Counted from the first letter of the stretch, positions 41,415 through 50,961 are shown. The stretch is 64,000 nt of DNA from Akkermansia muciniphila (GCA_004557455.1 SFDX01000009.1:1-64000); one strand, 5' to 3'. Notes: generated by a model not told the origin, from the sequence alone. A program made the numbers and translations.

Positions 41415-43424
41415 TCAGATGCTGCGGGTGGCGTTGATGAGGTTATCAACGTTCATACCGAGGTCGCTGAGGACGCGGGCGCCGGGGGCAGAGAAGCCGA
41501 AGTCGTCGATGGAAACGATGGCACCCTGCGGGCCGACGTAGCGATACCAGAGGTCGCTCTTGCCGGCCTCGATGGCCACGCGGCGTTGGCAGGAGGAGGG
41601 GAGCACCTCCTCGCGGTATTCGGCGGGCTGGTTGTTGAAGCGCCACATGGAGGGCATGGAAACCACGCGCACGTCGTCGCCCAGGAAGTTGGCGGCCTGC
41701 AGAGCTAGGATAAGCTCCGAGCCGGAGGCGATGATGATGCGGGAGGGCTGCTCCGTCTTCTCGCGGCGGGCAATGTAGGCACCCTTGAGCGTGCCGTTTC
41801 GGCGCTGCTCCGCCGTCAGCTCCGGCGTGACCGAGGTGAGGCTGGGCACGTTCTGGCGCGTCAGGATGAGGGCGGTCGGCCCGTTGCGGCGCTCCATGGC
41901 GCACATCCAAGCACCTGCCGTCTCCTCCTCGTCCGCAGGGCGCACCACATCCAGATTCGGGATGATACGCAGGCCGGTCACCGTCTCCACCGGCTGGTGG
42001 GTGGGCCCGTCCTCGCCGACGGCCACGGAATCGTGCGTCAGCACATAGGTAACAGGCAGATGCGCCAAGGCCGCCACGCGAATGGCCGCGCGCATGTAGT
42101 CCACGAACACGCAGAACGTGCCGGCAGACACACGGAAGAGGCCATCGTAGGCGATTCCGTTGCAGATAGCTGCCATGGCGTGCTCGCGGATGCCGAACCA
42201 GAAGTTGCGGCCCTTGTAGTTATCCGCGGAGAAATCCCCGCCGTTGTTCAGGTAATTCTTGTTGGACGAGAAGAGATCCGCACTCGTGGAGAGGAAGCCC
42301 GCATAGGCATCCGCAATGGCGTTCTCCGCCACGGAACCGGAAGCACGGGTCGCCAGCTTGGTACCCTCCGCAAAGGGCGGGATGAGCGCACTGCACACCT
42401 CCGGAGCCACGCCGTCCGCAGCCAAGGCCACACCGCCGTCCAGCTCCGCTGCCTTCTCCGGGTACGCCCGGCGCCAGTCCTCGTACACCGCCAGCCACTC
42501 GGCGTAGCTCGCCTCGCGCTCCGCCTTGAGCCCCGCCATGTAGGCGCGCACCTCGTCGGACACATAGTAACGGGTATCCGTGGGAAGCCCCCAGTTGGCA
42601 TGAGCCTCCGCCCACGCCTTGGCGCCGCCCTCACCGTGCCCCTTAGTGGTACCCTCCACCCCGGGCACGCCCTTGGCGATCACCGTCTTGGCGATGACAA
42701 TCTTGGGACGGCCGTTCTTCTCCAAGCGGCACACGCTCAGAACGTCGCTCACCTGCTCCAAGTCATTGCCGTCGATGGTGAAGGCATCCCAGCCCTGGGC
42801 CGTGAAGCAAGCCGCGATGTCGTCTATCTGAGTCACCTCGATGGGAGCATCCAGCGTAATGCCGTTTGCATCGTAAATCAGCACCAGGTTATCCAGCTTG
42901 AGGGTACCGGCAATGGCCGCAGCCTCGCGGGAGATACCCTCCTCGATACAGCCGTCGCCGGCTAGGCAGTAGATGGTCTGATTAAAGATTTCGTGCTCCG
43001 GCGTATTGAAGCGCGCCGCAGCATGCTTGGCAGAAATAGCAAAACCGACTGCATTGGCAATCCCCTGCCCCAGCGGTCCCGTGGTGCACTCCACACCGAT
43101 GGCGGGGTTGAACTCCGGGTGACCGGGAGTCTTGGAGCCCTTGCTGCGGAAGGCCTTGAGGTCATCCATGCTGAGGGGGAAGCCAGCCAGATGCAGCCAA
43201 GCATACAAGAACATGGAACCATGGCCGCCGGACAGAATAAATCGGTCGCGGTTCAGCCAGCGGGGCTCGGAGGGGTTCACCTTCAGCATGTCGCCGTACA
43301 ACACAGCACCGATCTCTGAACAACCAACAGGCAGACCCATGTGGCCGGAGGCCTTATCGAAGATGGCATCGATGGCCAAGCCGCGCGCTTCATTGGCTGC
43401 CTTTTGTAAAATTTCCACGTTCAT
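41415..43424 (-). CDS. tkt: Transketolase
   Basis: A 669-aa thiamine-diphosphate enzyme moving two-carbon units in the pentose phosphate pathway. ThDP motif GDGCIEEGISREAAAIAG, catalytic region WFGIREHAMAAICNG and DSVAVGEDGPTHQPVE are typical. Length fits the family. Promoter TTTACA (43461-43456), 17-bp spacer, TAGAAT (43438-43433), 8 nt before the ATG. Confidence 0.96.
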   Translation of the reverse strand: MNVEILQKAANEARGLAIDAIFDKASGHMGLPVGCSEIGAVLYGDMLKVNPSEPRWLNRDRFILSGGHGSMFLYAWLHLAGFPLSMDDLKAFRSKGSKTPGHPEFNPAIGVECTTGPLGQGIANAVGFAISAKHAAARFNTPEHEIFNQTIYCLAGDGCIEEGISREAAAIAGTLKLDNLVLIYDANGITLDAPIEVTQIDDIAACFTAQGWDAFTIDGNDLEQVSDVLSVCRLEKNGRPKIVIAKTVIAKGVPGVEGTTKGHGEGGAKAWAEAHANWGLPTDTRYYVSDEVRAYMAGLKAEREASYAEWLAVYEDWRRAYPEKAAELDGGVALAADGVAPEVCSALIPPFAEGTKLATRASGSVAENAIADAYAGFLSTSADLFSSNKNYLNNGGDFSADNYKGRNFWFGIREHAMAAICNGIAYDGLFRVSAGTFCVFVDYMRAAIRVAALAHLPVTYVLTHDSVAVGEDGPTHQPVETVTGLRIIPNLDVVRPADEEETAGAWMCAMERRNGPTALILTRQNVPSLTSVTPELTAEQRRNGTLKGAYIARREKTEQPSRIIIASGSELILALQAANFLGDDVRVVSMPSMWRFNNQPAEYREEVLPSSCQRRVAIEAGKSDLWYRYVGPQGAIVSIDDFGFSAPGARVLSDLGMNVDNLINATRSI

Positions 43425-43432
43425 GCGCGCCT

Positions 43433-43461
43433 ATTCTACTCCTTTTTCCCCCGCTTGTAAA
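43433..43461 (-). promoter_or_regulatory. tkt promoter
   Basis: Minus strand TTTACA, 17-bp spacer, TAGAAT; the -10 ends 8 nt before the start codon. Confidence 0.65.
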
Positions 43462-43517
43462 GAATAAACATCTGCCCGATGCGGGCTTTCTTGCGCCGCC
43501 CCCACCCGCAGGGGATG

Positions 43518-43548
43518 AAAAAGCCGCCGGGGGGCACCCCCGACGGCC
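43518..43548 (-). terminator. Terminator of the GH36-like gene
   Basis: GCCGCCGGGGG pairs with CCCCCGACGGC across a GCA loop; TTTTT follows on the minus strand. Confidence 0.8.
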
Positions 43549-43571
43549 TGAGAATCGACTGTTTCCCGCGC

Positions 43572-45656
43572 TTATTCGGCAGGGATAGCCTCCAGCACCA
43601 GCACCTGGAAGGGCGCCAGCTTGATCTGCACGGGCTTGCCGGCCTGCACGGTCTGAGCAGGCAGCGCATCCCCCTTGGGCGAGGTCAGCGTGTACTTCAC
43701 CGGGGCACCGACGGGCAGCTCGAACACCGCAGCGGGGTCAAAGCTGAAGGTCTGCTCCTGGGCGGCAGGGTTGCGCAGGGTCAGGATGCCCTTGGCCGGG
43801 GACCAAGCACCGAAGCCGTACACGGCCAAGTCGGCGGGGTCACCGCCCACCCAGTGCGCATCCACCAGGGTTTCCCCGTTGCTGCGGGCCCACTTGGCTG
43901 CCGCTGCCAGGGTGTCCCACTCCGCCTGCGTGAGCATGGAGGGGGTGATGTAGAGCTCCTCCATCTGGGTGCCGAGGCCGAAGCCACTCCAAATCTCGTT
44001 GGCCAGATCATCGCCCTCCGTGGTCGTCAGGCCGCGGGCGCCCTTGTTGTAAATCACGCCGTGGGTCATGAGCGAGTTGATCGGGAAGAGCGGGGAGATC
44101 TTCGCGTTATTCTGATAAATCATCGCGTCGCGGAAGGTGATCCACTGATTGCGGGAGGAACCCTCGCCGCAGAAGTCGTGGTCCCAGTTGCCGCGCCAGA
44201 TGGAGTCCGCAATGCCGAACCAGAACGGGGAGGCCCAAGTACCGGTCGTGAGGTTGATGAAGATGTCCGGACGCTCGGCACGCAGCTCGCCGATGAGCGA
44301 GATGATGGCCTCGAAGTCCGAGCCGAAGCGGGAACCCTTGATGGGCTGAGCCTCGGAGGAGGTGCCATCCAGCTTGAAGTGATTGATACCGTTCTCGCGA
44401 ATCATGTGCAGGCACATCTCGCGGAAGCGCTCGTAGTACTTCGGACCGGTCAGAGCAAAGCCGGACTCGTTCGTCTCGTACTTATCACCGGCGGCCTTGA
44501 TGCGGTTTTCCTTCGGCCGGCCGTAGCCACCCCAAGGGGAGAACCACACACCGGGGCCGGCGCCGTAGCTCTCCGCCAGCTTGCGCACGTTACGGAACTC
44601 CTGCGGCAGGCCCTTGTGGAACTCCCACATGGTCTCCGTGTCGTCCCAGCCGTCATCCATCATGAAGGAGTCCATCACGACGCCGCGCTTCTTCACCAGC
44701 TCCTCGCCGAAGATCTTGACCACATCCAACACCTGTTTCTCATCGTAGGGAGTAAAGTAGCCGATGTCATACCAGGTGTTGTAGTTCAGGAAGGGGGCGT
44801 AAGCGCGGGCGCGCTCCTTGTCCACATAGTCCAGCTGGAAGGTGCGGCGCAGCTGACCCGCAGCGCAGAAGCCCAGCACGGCGGAATAGGTGCAGGGCGC
44901 GGCCTTTGCGCGGTCCTTCGTGCGCGGCATCGGTATATCCGTGCTACGCTTGATGAAGCAGCGGAAGCCGTCCGTATCCGTCTCGCCGGCGCTCAGCGGG
45001 CTCTCCACACCGGCAAACAAGCGGTTACCTGCGGCCACCACGGGCGCGCCTTTCACGCTGCCCTCCACGCGGGCCTCCGGGGCCTTCACGTTCAGCAGCG
45101 TCACCTTGCGCACGGGCATGGAGAACTGCATCGGGCGGATGTCCAAACCCACGCGCACATAGGGCTGCCCCTCGCGCAGCTCCAGCCACCAAGTCAGGTA
45201 GTAACCATCCGTCGGCACCACGAAGGGCACCTCCAAGCGCTGGCCCTTCTTGCGCTCCACCAAGCGGCGGCTGTCGGCCACCGGGGCCAGCTCCTTCAAC
45301 ACGGGGGCAGAGCACTGCATATCCCGCGCAGTAATGTCGTGCGTTGTCTCCGCCTGCTCTTTCTTGGAGCACGCCTCGTCCGTGTTCTCATCCAGCGTCG
45401 TTACGCTGAAGATGTCGCTGCCCAGATCATAGGTGCGGCCGTTGATCTTATCCTGAACGGTCACAGAGGCGAGCTTGCGGCTCACCACATCCACATTCAC
45501 GGTGATGTATTCGTTTTCGAGCGTCATGGAGTTCATATTCCGGTTAAATAATGTACCTGCCGGCGCCGGCACAGCCGCTGCTGCCCCGTTCACCGTGCAG
45601 AACCCGCCAGCCAGCATACCCAATGCGAGCACGCCTTTGATGATGTTGGAGGTCAT
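43572..45656 (-). CDS. Secreted glycoside hydrolase, GH36/GH27-like (clan GH-D)
   Basis: 694 aa with a signal peptide (MTSNIIKGVLALGMLAGGFC...). An N-terminal beta-sandwich (~30-280) is followed by a TIM barrel with FLNYNTWYDIGYFT, DSFMMDDGWDDT, GVWFSPWGGYG and INHFKLDGTSSEAQ, where the Asp is the likely nucleophile. A C-terminal beta domain follows. The probable acid/base lies in the GNWDHDFCGEG region. Clan GH-D enzymes release terminal alpha-galactose or alpha-GalNAc, which fits mucin use beside the GH95 fucosidase; the exact specificity cannot be read from sequence. A -10 box sits 6 nt before the start. Confidence 0.78.
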   Translation of the reverse strand: MTSNIIKGVLALGMLAGGFCTVNGAAAAVPAPAGTLFNRNMNSMTLENEYITVNVDVVSRKLASVTVQDKINGRTYDLGSDIFSVTTLDENTDEACSKKEQAETTHDITARDMQCSAPVLKELAPVADSRRLVERKKGQRLEVPFVVPTDGYYLTWWLELREGQPYVRVGLDIRPMQFSMPVRKVTLLNVKAPEARVEGSVKGAPVVAAGNRLFAGVESPLSAGETDTDGFRCFIKRSTDIPMPRTKDRAKAAPCTYSAVLGFCAAGQLRRTFQLDYVDKERARAYAPFLNYNTWYDIGYFTPYDEKQVLDVVKIFGEELVKKRGVVMDSFMMDDGWDDTETMWEFHKGLPQEFRNVRKLAESYGAGPGVWFSPWGGYGRPKENRIKAAGDKYETNESGFALTGPKYYERFREMCLHMIRENGINHFKLDGTSSEAQPIKGSRFGSDFEAIISLIGELRAERPDIFINLTTGTWASPFWFGIADSIWRGNWDHDFCGEGSSRNQWITFRDAMIYQNNAKISPLFPINSLMTHGVIYNKGARGLTTTEGDDLANEIWSGFGLGTQMEELYITPSMLTQAEWDTLAAAAKWARSNGETLVDAHWVGGDPADLAVYGFGAWSPAKGILTLRNPAAQEQTFSFDPAAVFELPVGAPVKYTLTSPKGDALPAQTVQAGKPVQIKLAPFQVLVLEAIPAE

Positions 45657-45662
45657 ACCCTC

Positions 45663-45692
45663 ATTCTACCACACCCCCCCGCCCCTTGGCAA
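45663..45692 (-). promoter_or_regulatory. Promoter of the GH36-like gene
   Basis: Minus strand: TTGCCA (45692-45687), 18-bp G-rich spacer ending TGTGG, TAGAAT (45668-45663), 6 nt before the ATG. Confidence 0.7.
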
Positions 45693-45757
45693 GCCGAATG
45701 TCACACTCGCCGTCAGGAATTATGCCGTATAGCACATTCAGACTTGCAAGGAACAAC

Positions 45758-46639
45758 TCACGCGCGGGTGCGGCAGACTTCGGAGGCGGAGGCTTCGCGT
45801 TGCGTAAGGAGGGACTGAGCCAAGGACGAGGAAAGCACCAGCAGCACGCCCACCCATTGCAGGGGGAGCATTTGTTCGCCGTAGACGGCCCAGCCGAGGG
45901 CGACAGCGGTGGCGGGGTCCAGGTAGGAGAGCGCGCCGTATTGAATGGCGGGCAGGTGCTTCATGGCAAAGGCTACGAGCATAAGCACCAGAAAGCCCTG
46001 CAGCAACCCGATGCTGAGCAGGTAGGGGAGTCCTTCCGGCAGGCCCGCGAAGGGGGCATCCGTGCTCAACATCGGAACAACCAACACGGCCACGCCGGCG
46101 GCGGATTGCCAGAAGGTGCGCTCCGGCACATCAATGTGCTCCGGAATAAGTCGGTTGAACAGAATGTAGACCCCGAAAGACAAGCCGGACAAAAGGCCGA
46201 ACACCACCCCCCATGGGTCTGCCGACAGGCCTCCGCCGCCGCAGGAGACCAGCGCAATGCCGCAGGCGGCTGTCAGCAGCAGCAACGTCTCCTGCAGAGA
46301 GGGGCAGCGATGCTTCACCACGGCCTCCCCGATGGAGGCGAAGATGGGGCCGGTAGGTAGCAACAAGGCCGCCACACCCAAGGTGGTGCGCTCAATGGCC
46401 AAGAAGTAGAAGAGGATGCACAGCGCAATCCCCACGCCGGACAGCACGGCTTGCAGATTGAAACTGCGCCGCCGAACGATGCCGCGCAGGGCAAGGAAGG
46501 ATACCAGCACCAGCCCTAGGGCAAAGCGTGCGAAGGCACAGCCTTGGGCACTGCAGCCGGATTCCCGAACCAACAGCCCCAGGCAGCCCATGAGCAACGC
46601 ACCGAAGACGGCTGCTGCCAATGCTCGTACCTGCATCAT
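45758..46639 (-). CDS. EamA-family (DMT superfamily) transporter
   Basis: 293 aa from the ATG at 46639 (a second ATG follows directly). About ten hydrophobic helices form two EamA repeats, with CLGLLVRESGCSAQGCAFARFALG in the first and the conserved LEPATA-like block as YLDPATAVALGWAVYGE in the second. Family members export amino acids, sugars or drugs, or import nucleotide sugars. It lies between two glycosidases, but a role in sugar uptake is only contextual. Promoter at 46674-46702. Confidence 0.85.
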   Translation of the reverse strand: MMQVRALAAAVFGALLMGCLGLLVRESGCSAQGCAFARFALGLVLVSFLALRGIVRRRSFNLQAVLSGVGIALCILFYFLAIERTTLGVAALLLPTGPIFASIGEAVVKHRCPSLQETLLLLTAACGIALVSCGGGGLSADPWGVVFGLLSGLSFGVYILFNRLIPEHIDVPERTFWQSAAGVAVLVVPMLSTDAPFAGLPEGLPYLLSIGLLQGFLVLMLVAFAMKHLPAIQYGALSYLDPATAVALGWAVYGEQMLPLQWVGVLLVLSSSLAQSLLTQREASASEVCRTRA

Positions 46640-46673
46640 CGTCGTTTTCTCCGCCCTTAGCGGCGGGGCGCGT

Positions 46674-46702
46674 ATTCTACCACCGCCCCCCCCGTTCTGC
46701 AA
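46674..46702 (-). promoter_or_regulatory. EamA transporter promoter with a homopolymer in the spacer
   Basis: Minus strand: TTGCAG (46702-46697), 17-bp spacer containing eight consecutive G (plus C8 at 46686-46693), TAGAAT (46679-46674); leader about 30 nt. Confidence 0.65.
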
Positions 46703-46755
46703 TACTTTTTCCCATCTGCGGAGCAGAAAAAATGCCCTACATGCGCGGAAATAGC

Positions 46756-46783
46756 TTGCCATTCCGCCTCTTTGTGCTAGTAT
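46756..46783 (+). promoter_or_regulatory. GH95 fucosidase promoter
   Basis: TTGCCA (46756-46761), 16-bp spacer, TAGTAT (46778-46783); leader about 47 nt. Confidence 0.6.
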
Positions 46784-46836
46784 GAACGGAGCCGCCGTCG
46801 CTTAACGGGGCAATTTCTTTCCATTCCTCCAAAGAC

Positions 46837-49404
46837 ATGAAACTCCGTCATCTCCTCTTTTCGGCTGCCTTGGCGGCGGGCTGTTTCAGCCTCTCTGCGG
46901 CAGATGTTCACCCCGGAAGCAATTTCCTGTGGTATGAGCAACCCGCCGGGGTTGCCAAGACGGCCCTGCCTTGGGATGAGGCGCCCGTCGATGCGCCCAA
47001 TCTGCCCGGTAAGCGGGCAGGCAATACCTGGGAGTGCCAGACCCTCCCCGTGGGCAACGGCCGCATCGGTGGTACCATCTACGGTGGGGATAAGCGCGAT
47101 TGCATCGTCCTGAACGAAGTAAGCCTCTGGTCAGGCGGCCCGAACCTCCCCAATAACGGCACCAGCTACGCGCACGGTCCGCTTGAGGGCAAGGATACCT
47201 TCGGCTCCTTCCAACCCTTCGGCAGCCTTTTTGTGGATTATGATGCCAAGGGCAAGACGAGCCACTACGAGCGCTCCCTAGATATCACCAAGGCTGTGGC
47301 GGGGGTGGAGTTCGAGAACGAAGGCGTCAAGCACATGCGCGATCTCATTGCCAGCAAGGATTACGATGTGATGATTTACCGCGCGCGTGTGGACAAGGCG
47401 GGGGCGCTGAATGCCAAGATTGCGCTGCTTCCCTTCCACACGGTGGAGTATTCCGTGCAGGGCAAGGACACCATCATCATGCGCGGCACCTTGGCCAACG
47501 GCGAGGTGTTTGAGGGTCGCATTGCGGCGAAGCTCAAGGGTGGGTCCGTGAAGGTGCAGGGAGCCTCCGGTAAGGTGGAAGTTACCTACCAAGGTAAGGG
47601 GGATGGCATGCAGCCTCAGGTCCCCGTCAAGAGTATCCCGTATTTCGAAGTGACCGGGGCAGAGGAGTGCGAGCTCTACATTACTTTAGCGACGGATTAC
47701 AAGGAGGACTACAAGTCGGACTGGAAGGGAAAAGACCCTGCTGAGCTGAACACTAAGCTCCTCAAGAATGCCCTGTCTGCCGGCTATGCGACCATCCGCA
47801 AGAAGCACGAAGCCGCTTATGCAGAGCAGTTCAACCGACTTAAAATCAAGCTCGGCAAGTCCTCGGTTTCTACCTCACAAGCACCCACGGATAAGCGCAT
47901 TGAGCAGTATCGCAAGACCGGAAAGGACCCGGAGTTGGAGTCCACCGTGTTCCAGTACGGCCGCTACATGCTCATCTCCGGAACACGGCCCGGTACGCTG
48001 CCGCTCACGCTGCAAGGCATTTGGAACAACAAGGTGCACCCTGCCTGGGCCTGCGATTATCATAACAACATCAACCTGCAGATGTGCTACTGGGGGGCAG
48101 AAGTCGGCAACCTCTCGGAATGCCATACCACCTTCATTGACTACATCAAAGCCATGGAGGAGCCGCTGCACAAGATGACGCAGAAGCAGTTCGGGGAAAA
48201 CATCCGCGGCTGGACGACCCGCATCTCCCAGAACCCCTGGGGCGGCGGCGGTTGGGTGAAATGGAATCCTCCCGTCAATGCTTGGTACGCTCTGCATGTG
48301 TGGGATCACTACAACTTCTCGCAGGATAAGGCATACCTCAAGAAGACCGGTTACCCCATCCTCAAGACAATTTGCGAGTTCTGGGAGGACCACCTGAAGG
48401 AGGTGGGCGAAAACGGGGTGGGTCTTAAGTCCGCCGGTAAACCGCTCAGTGCCGATCAGTTCCCGGAGTTACGCGAGATCAAGGCCGGCTCGCTCGTGGC
48501 GCCCGACGGCTGGAGCCATGAATGGGGTCCCATTGAGGACGGCTGCAAGCATGACCAGCAGCTCATCTGGGAGCTCTTTGACAATACCGCCAAGGCTGCT
48601 GAAATCGTCGGCGATAAAGCCTATGCAGAGAAGCTCATCGGCTTGCGTGACCGCCTTGTCGGCAACCGCATCGGCCGAGACGGCTACCTGCAGGAGTGGA
48701 TCGTCGACCGCCCGAACATGATCTCCGGTCACCGCCACACCTCGCACCTCATCGGTGTGTATCCCGGTACCTCCATCTCCATGGAGAAGACGCCGGAATT
48801 CTGCAAAGCTGCTGCCAAGAGCCTAGAGCTGCGCGGAATGAGCGGTGATAACCGCCGCAGTTGGACCTGGCCCTGGCGCACCGCCCTCTGGTCTCGCATG
48901 GGCAACACGGCCAAAGCCTATGAGATGGTGCAGGGCTATCTCAAGTATAATATGCTGGATAACCTCTTCGGCAATCACCCGCCCATGCAGTTGGATGGCA
49001 CCTACGGCATCACGGGTGGTATGGCGGAGATGCTTATACAGAGCCACGCGGGTATCATCGAGTTGCTCCCGACTCTGCCCTCTGCTTGGGCCAACGGCGA
49101 GATTAAGGGGATTCGCGCCCGCGGTAACATTACTGTGGATATGAAGTGGCGCAACGGTCGCATTACCTCGTACCGCCTCACCACCACCTCCAAGCCCAAG
49201 CTGGTGAAGCTGAAGGTGAACGGCGAGATCAAGACCGTTACCCCGGAGTCCGTCGATGCGGCGAAGACGCCCTCTACCGGCAAGAAAAAAAAAGAAAAAG
49301 CAGCGGCCGAAAGCCCTCTCGATAACAACGCGCTGATCGGCTGGGGCCTCGGTGCTCTTCTCCTGCTCATCTTCATCATCCTCGGTGCCCGCTCCAAGCG
49401 CTGA
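46837..49404 (+). CDS. GH95 alpha-L-fucosidase with C-terminal membrane anchor
   Basis: 855 aa with a signal peptide (MKLRHLLFSAALAAGCFSLSA). GH95 inverting 1,2-alpha-L-fucosidase layout: an N-terminal beta domain with LPVGNGRIGGTIYGG and LNEVSLWSGGP; an (alpha/alpha)6 barrel with the catalytic Asn pair in DYHNNINLQMCYW and the Glu in SHEWGPIEDG; HTSHLIGVYPG; and the Asp in MQLDGTYGITGGMAEML. All catalytic positions are retained. The C-terminus adds a Lys/Ala linker and a membrane helix (IGWGLGALLLLIFIILG) with a basic end, an anchor that is unusual for the family. It removes fucose caps from mucin or milk glycans. Confidence 0.92.
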   Translation: MKLRHLLFSAALAAGCFSLSAADVHPGSNFLWYEQPAGVAKTALPWDEAPVDAPNLPGKRAGNTWECQTLPVGNGRIGGTIYGGDKRDCIVLNEVSLWSGGPNLPNNGTSYAHGPLEGKDTFGSFQPFGSLFVDYDAKGKTSHYERSLDITKAVAGVEFENEGVKHMRDLIASKDYDVMIYRARVDKAGALNAKIALLPFHTVEYSVQGKDTIIMRGTLANGEVFEGRIAAKLKGGSVKVQGASGKVEVTYQGKGDGMQPQVPVKSIPYFEVTGAEECELYITLATDYKEDYKSDWKGKDPAELNTKLLKNALSAGYATIRKKHEAAYAEQFNRLKIKLGKSSVSTSQAPTDKRIEQYRKTGKDPELESTVFQYGRYMLISGTRPGTLPLTLQGIWNNKVHPAWACDYHNNINLQMCYWGAEVGNLSECHTTFIDYIKAMEEPLHKMTQKQFGENIRGWTTRISQNPWGGGGWVKWNPPVNAWYALHVWDHYNFSQDKAYLKKTGYPILKTICEFWEDHLKEVGENGVGLKSAGKPLSADQFPELREIKAGSLVAPDGWSHEWGPIEDGCKHDQQLIWELFDNTAKAAEIVGDKAYAEKLIGLRDRLVGNRIGRDGYLQEWIVDRPNMISGHRHTSHLIGVYPGTSISMEKTPEFCKAAAKSLELRGMSGDNRRSWTWPWRTALWSRMGNTAKAYEMVQGYLKYNMLDNLFGNHPPMQLDGTYGITGGMAEMLIQSHAGIIELLPTLPSAWANGEIKGIRARGNITVDMKWRNGRITSYRLTTTSKPKLVKLKVNGEIKTVTPESVDAAKTPSTGKKKKEKAAAESPLDNNALIGWGLGALLLLIFIILGARSKR

Positions 49405-49422
49405 CACCCCGTACCCTCCCCT

Positions 49423-49465
49423 CCGTGCCACAGCCTCGCTCCCGCAGGTTGCGGCACGGCTGTTT
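49423..49465 (+). terminator. Hairpin after the GH95 gene
   Basis: CCGTGCC (49423-49429) pairs with GGCACGG (49453-49459), followed by CTGTTTA; the T tract is weak. Confidence 0.55.
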
Positions 49466-49774
49466 ATAGTATACATAGGCGGCACGAGACCTCACACCAC
49501 CGTGGTAGCGGAAAGCGAGAATTAACAGACCGCGGGATGAAAGGAATTCTCGTAAACTGATTGGCCTTCAAAACTTCGGCAAGACTTCAAAGCAGTTTGA
49601 TCGTAGAGAGCTTTGGAATTTCATCAAACTATCGGGGGGCCTATTACTACGGCGGCATGCAGACTGTAGCAAGCCAAGCACGCCGTAAACTTTCCGGAAA
49701 ATCCCTTATTCCGCGGCCGGCACCCCTCGATTGTGACGGCCACGGCAATGCGAAGTCTTCCCCCTTCTGCTTTG
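49466..49774. other. AT-richer non-coding gap with promoter-like boxes and a small inverted repeat
   Basis: No convincing frame. TTGCGG (49449-49454 region) and TACATA (about 49473) form a possible plus-strand promoter reading into the gap. AGTTTGAT (49594-49601) and ATCAAACT (49623-49630) could form a stem. The gap lies between the GH95 gene and the 3' end of the M28 gene on the other strand. A small RNA or a decayed gene are both possible. Confidence 0.3.
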
Positions 49775-50824
49775 TCAGGGGTTGGTCAGTTTCCGGACGA
49801 GATCGGTGATGCCGAGCACTACCTCGGCGAATTCCTTGTAGTCCAACTTGTCTGCAGTATCGCTGGTTTCGTGGTAATCGTCGCAGCGCATGTAGGCGGT
49901 ATCCGTGATGGCGAAGGAGGGGACACCCTCCTTCATGTAGGCCCAATCATCGGACCACGCGATGCCGCGGGTGAGGTAGCCGAAGCAGACCGAGCGGACC
50001 GGGAAGCGGCTGACGGAGGCGAAGGTGCGGGCGCATCTGCGAGAGTAGGCGCGCCCGCTGAGGGTGCTCATGAAAGCAACGTAGTCGCAGCGGTCCAGCA
50101 GGCCGACCAAGGCCCCGGCGACGGCACTGCGGCGTTTCTTGTTAACCCGCGGGGAGTAGACCCCGAGGGTCTCCAGCGAGATCATCCCCATAACCTTCTC
50201 CTTCCCTACCTCATCTACCAGAAGCCGGGCGTGGCGGCGGGAGCCCATCTCATCCGTCTGGAAGAAGGGGGCCTCCTCGTTGGCATAGGCCACAAAAATG
50301 ATACCGCAGCGCGTCGGGACGTTGCGCAGGGCGCGTGCTACGCTGAGCAGGGCCGCCACGCCGGATCCGTTGTCATTGGCCCCGGGGGTGCCCGTCTTCC
50401 CCTCGATAACCGGGCCATGGCAGCTCCAGGATTTCATGCCGACGCGGGTATCGTAGTGAGCGCCGAGCACCAGCCACGGCGCATCGGGATCCGTGCCGGG
50501 TTTGCGCACCTCGATATTAACGGCCTGCTGACCGGCGGCGCGACCGTATTTCTCCTTATTCGGGATGCTGTAGCATTGTCGATTTACGGTATAACCGGCC
50601 TTCTCGAACTCGCGGACAATGAACTGCTCTGCCCGCTGATATGCCGCAGGCTGATAGTGGTTGCGCTCCCCGATCTCCTCCGCCAAGGTATACACATCCC
50701 GCCGCAGCTCCTCCTGCAGTGCCCGCACATCCGGTATTACCCCCGGCCCCGTGGGCTGGTAGAGTTTCGTGCAGGCCGCCGGCAATAGAAAGGCCGCGAG
50801 TAACAGACGGAGAAGCCACTTCAT
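49775..50824 (-). CDS. M28-family zinc aminopeptidase, lipoprotein
   Basis: 349 aa from ATG 50824, with a lipoprotein signal (LLLAAFLLPAAC). Di-zinc ligands follow in family order: GAHYDT, GANDNGSGVAAL, ANEEAP, LETLG and the terminal HETSDT. It probably cleaves peptides in the periplasm, releasing amino acids from host glycoproteins. Start choice: TTGACA (50862-50857) and TATAAT (50838-50833) lie 8 nt upstream of this ATG, so the ATG three codons further upstream is rejected. Confidence 0.9.
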   Translation of the reverse strand: MKWLLRLLLAAFLLPAACTKLYQPTGPGVIPDVRALQEELRRDVYTLAEEIGERNHYQPAAYQRAEQFIVREFEKAGYTVNRQCYSIPNKEKYGRAAGQQAVNIEVRKPGTDPDAPWLVLGAHYDTRVGMKSWSCHGPVIEGKTGTPGANDNGSGVAALLSVARALRNVPTRCGIIFVAYANEEAPFFQTDEMGSRRHARLLVDEVGKEKVMGMISLETLGVYSPRVNKKRRSAVAGALVGLLDRCDYVAFMSTLSGRAYSRRCARTFASVSRFPVRSVCFGYLTRGIAWSDDWAYMKEGVPSFAITDTAYMRCDDYHETSDTADKLDYKEFAEVVLGITDLVRKLTNP

Positions 50825-50832
50825 ACGCGGCA

Positions 50833-50862
50833 ATTATACAGCGTCCCCTCCCCTCTTGTCAA
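50833..50862 (-). promoter_or_regulatory. M28 peptidase promoter
   Basis: Consensus TTGACA and TATAAT on the minus strand with an 18-bp spacer; 8 nt to the ATG. Confidence 0.75.
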
Positions 50863-50961
50863 GCACAATACTCCCCGCCTCCGTCCTTTACCTCTCGGTT
50901 TCTGCGGCCGCAACGGTGTGAAGTCCCCGGCACTCTGCTACAGCGGTGACGGGAAACAGCA

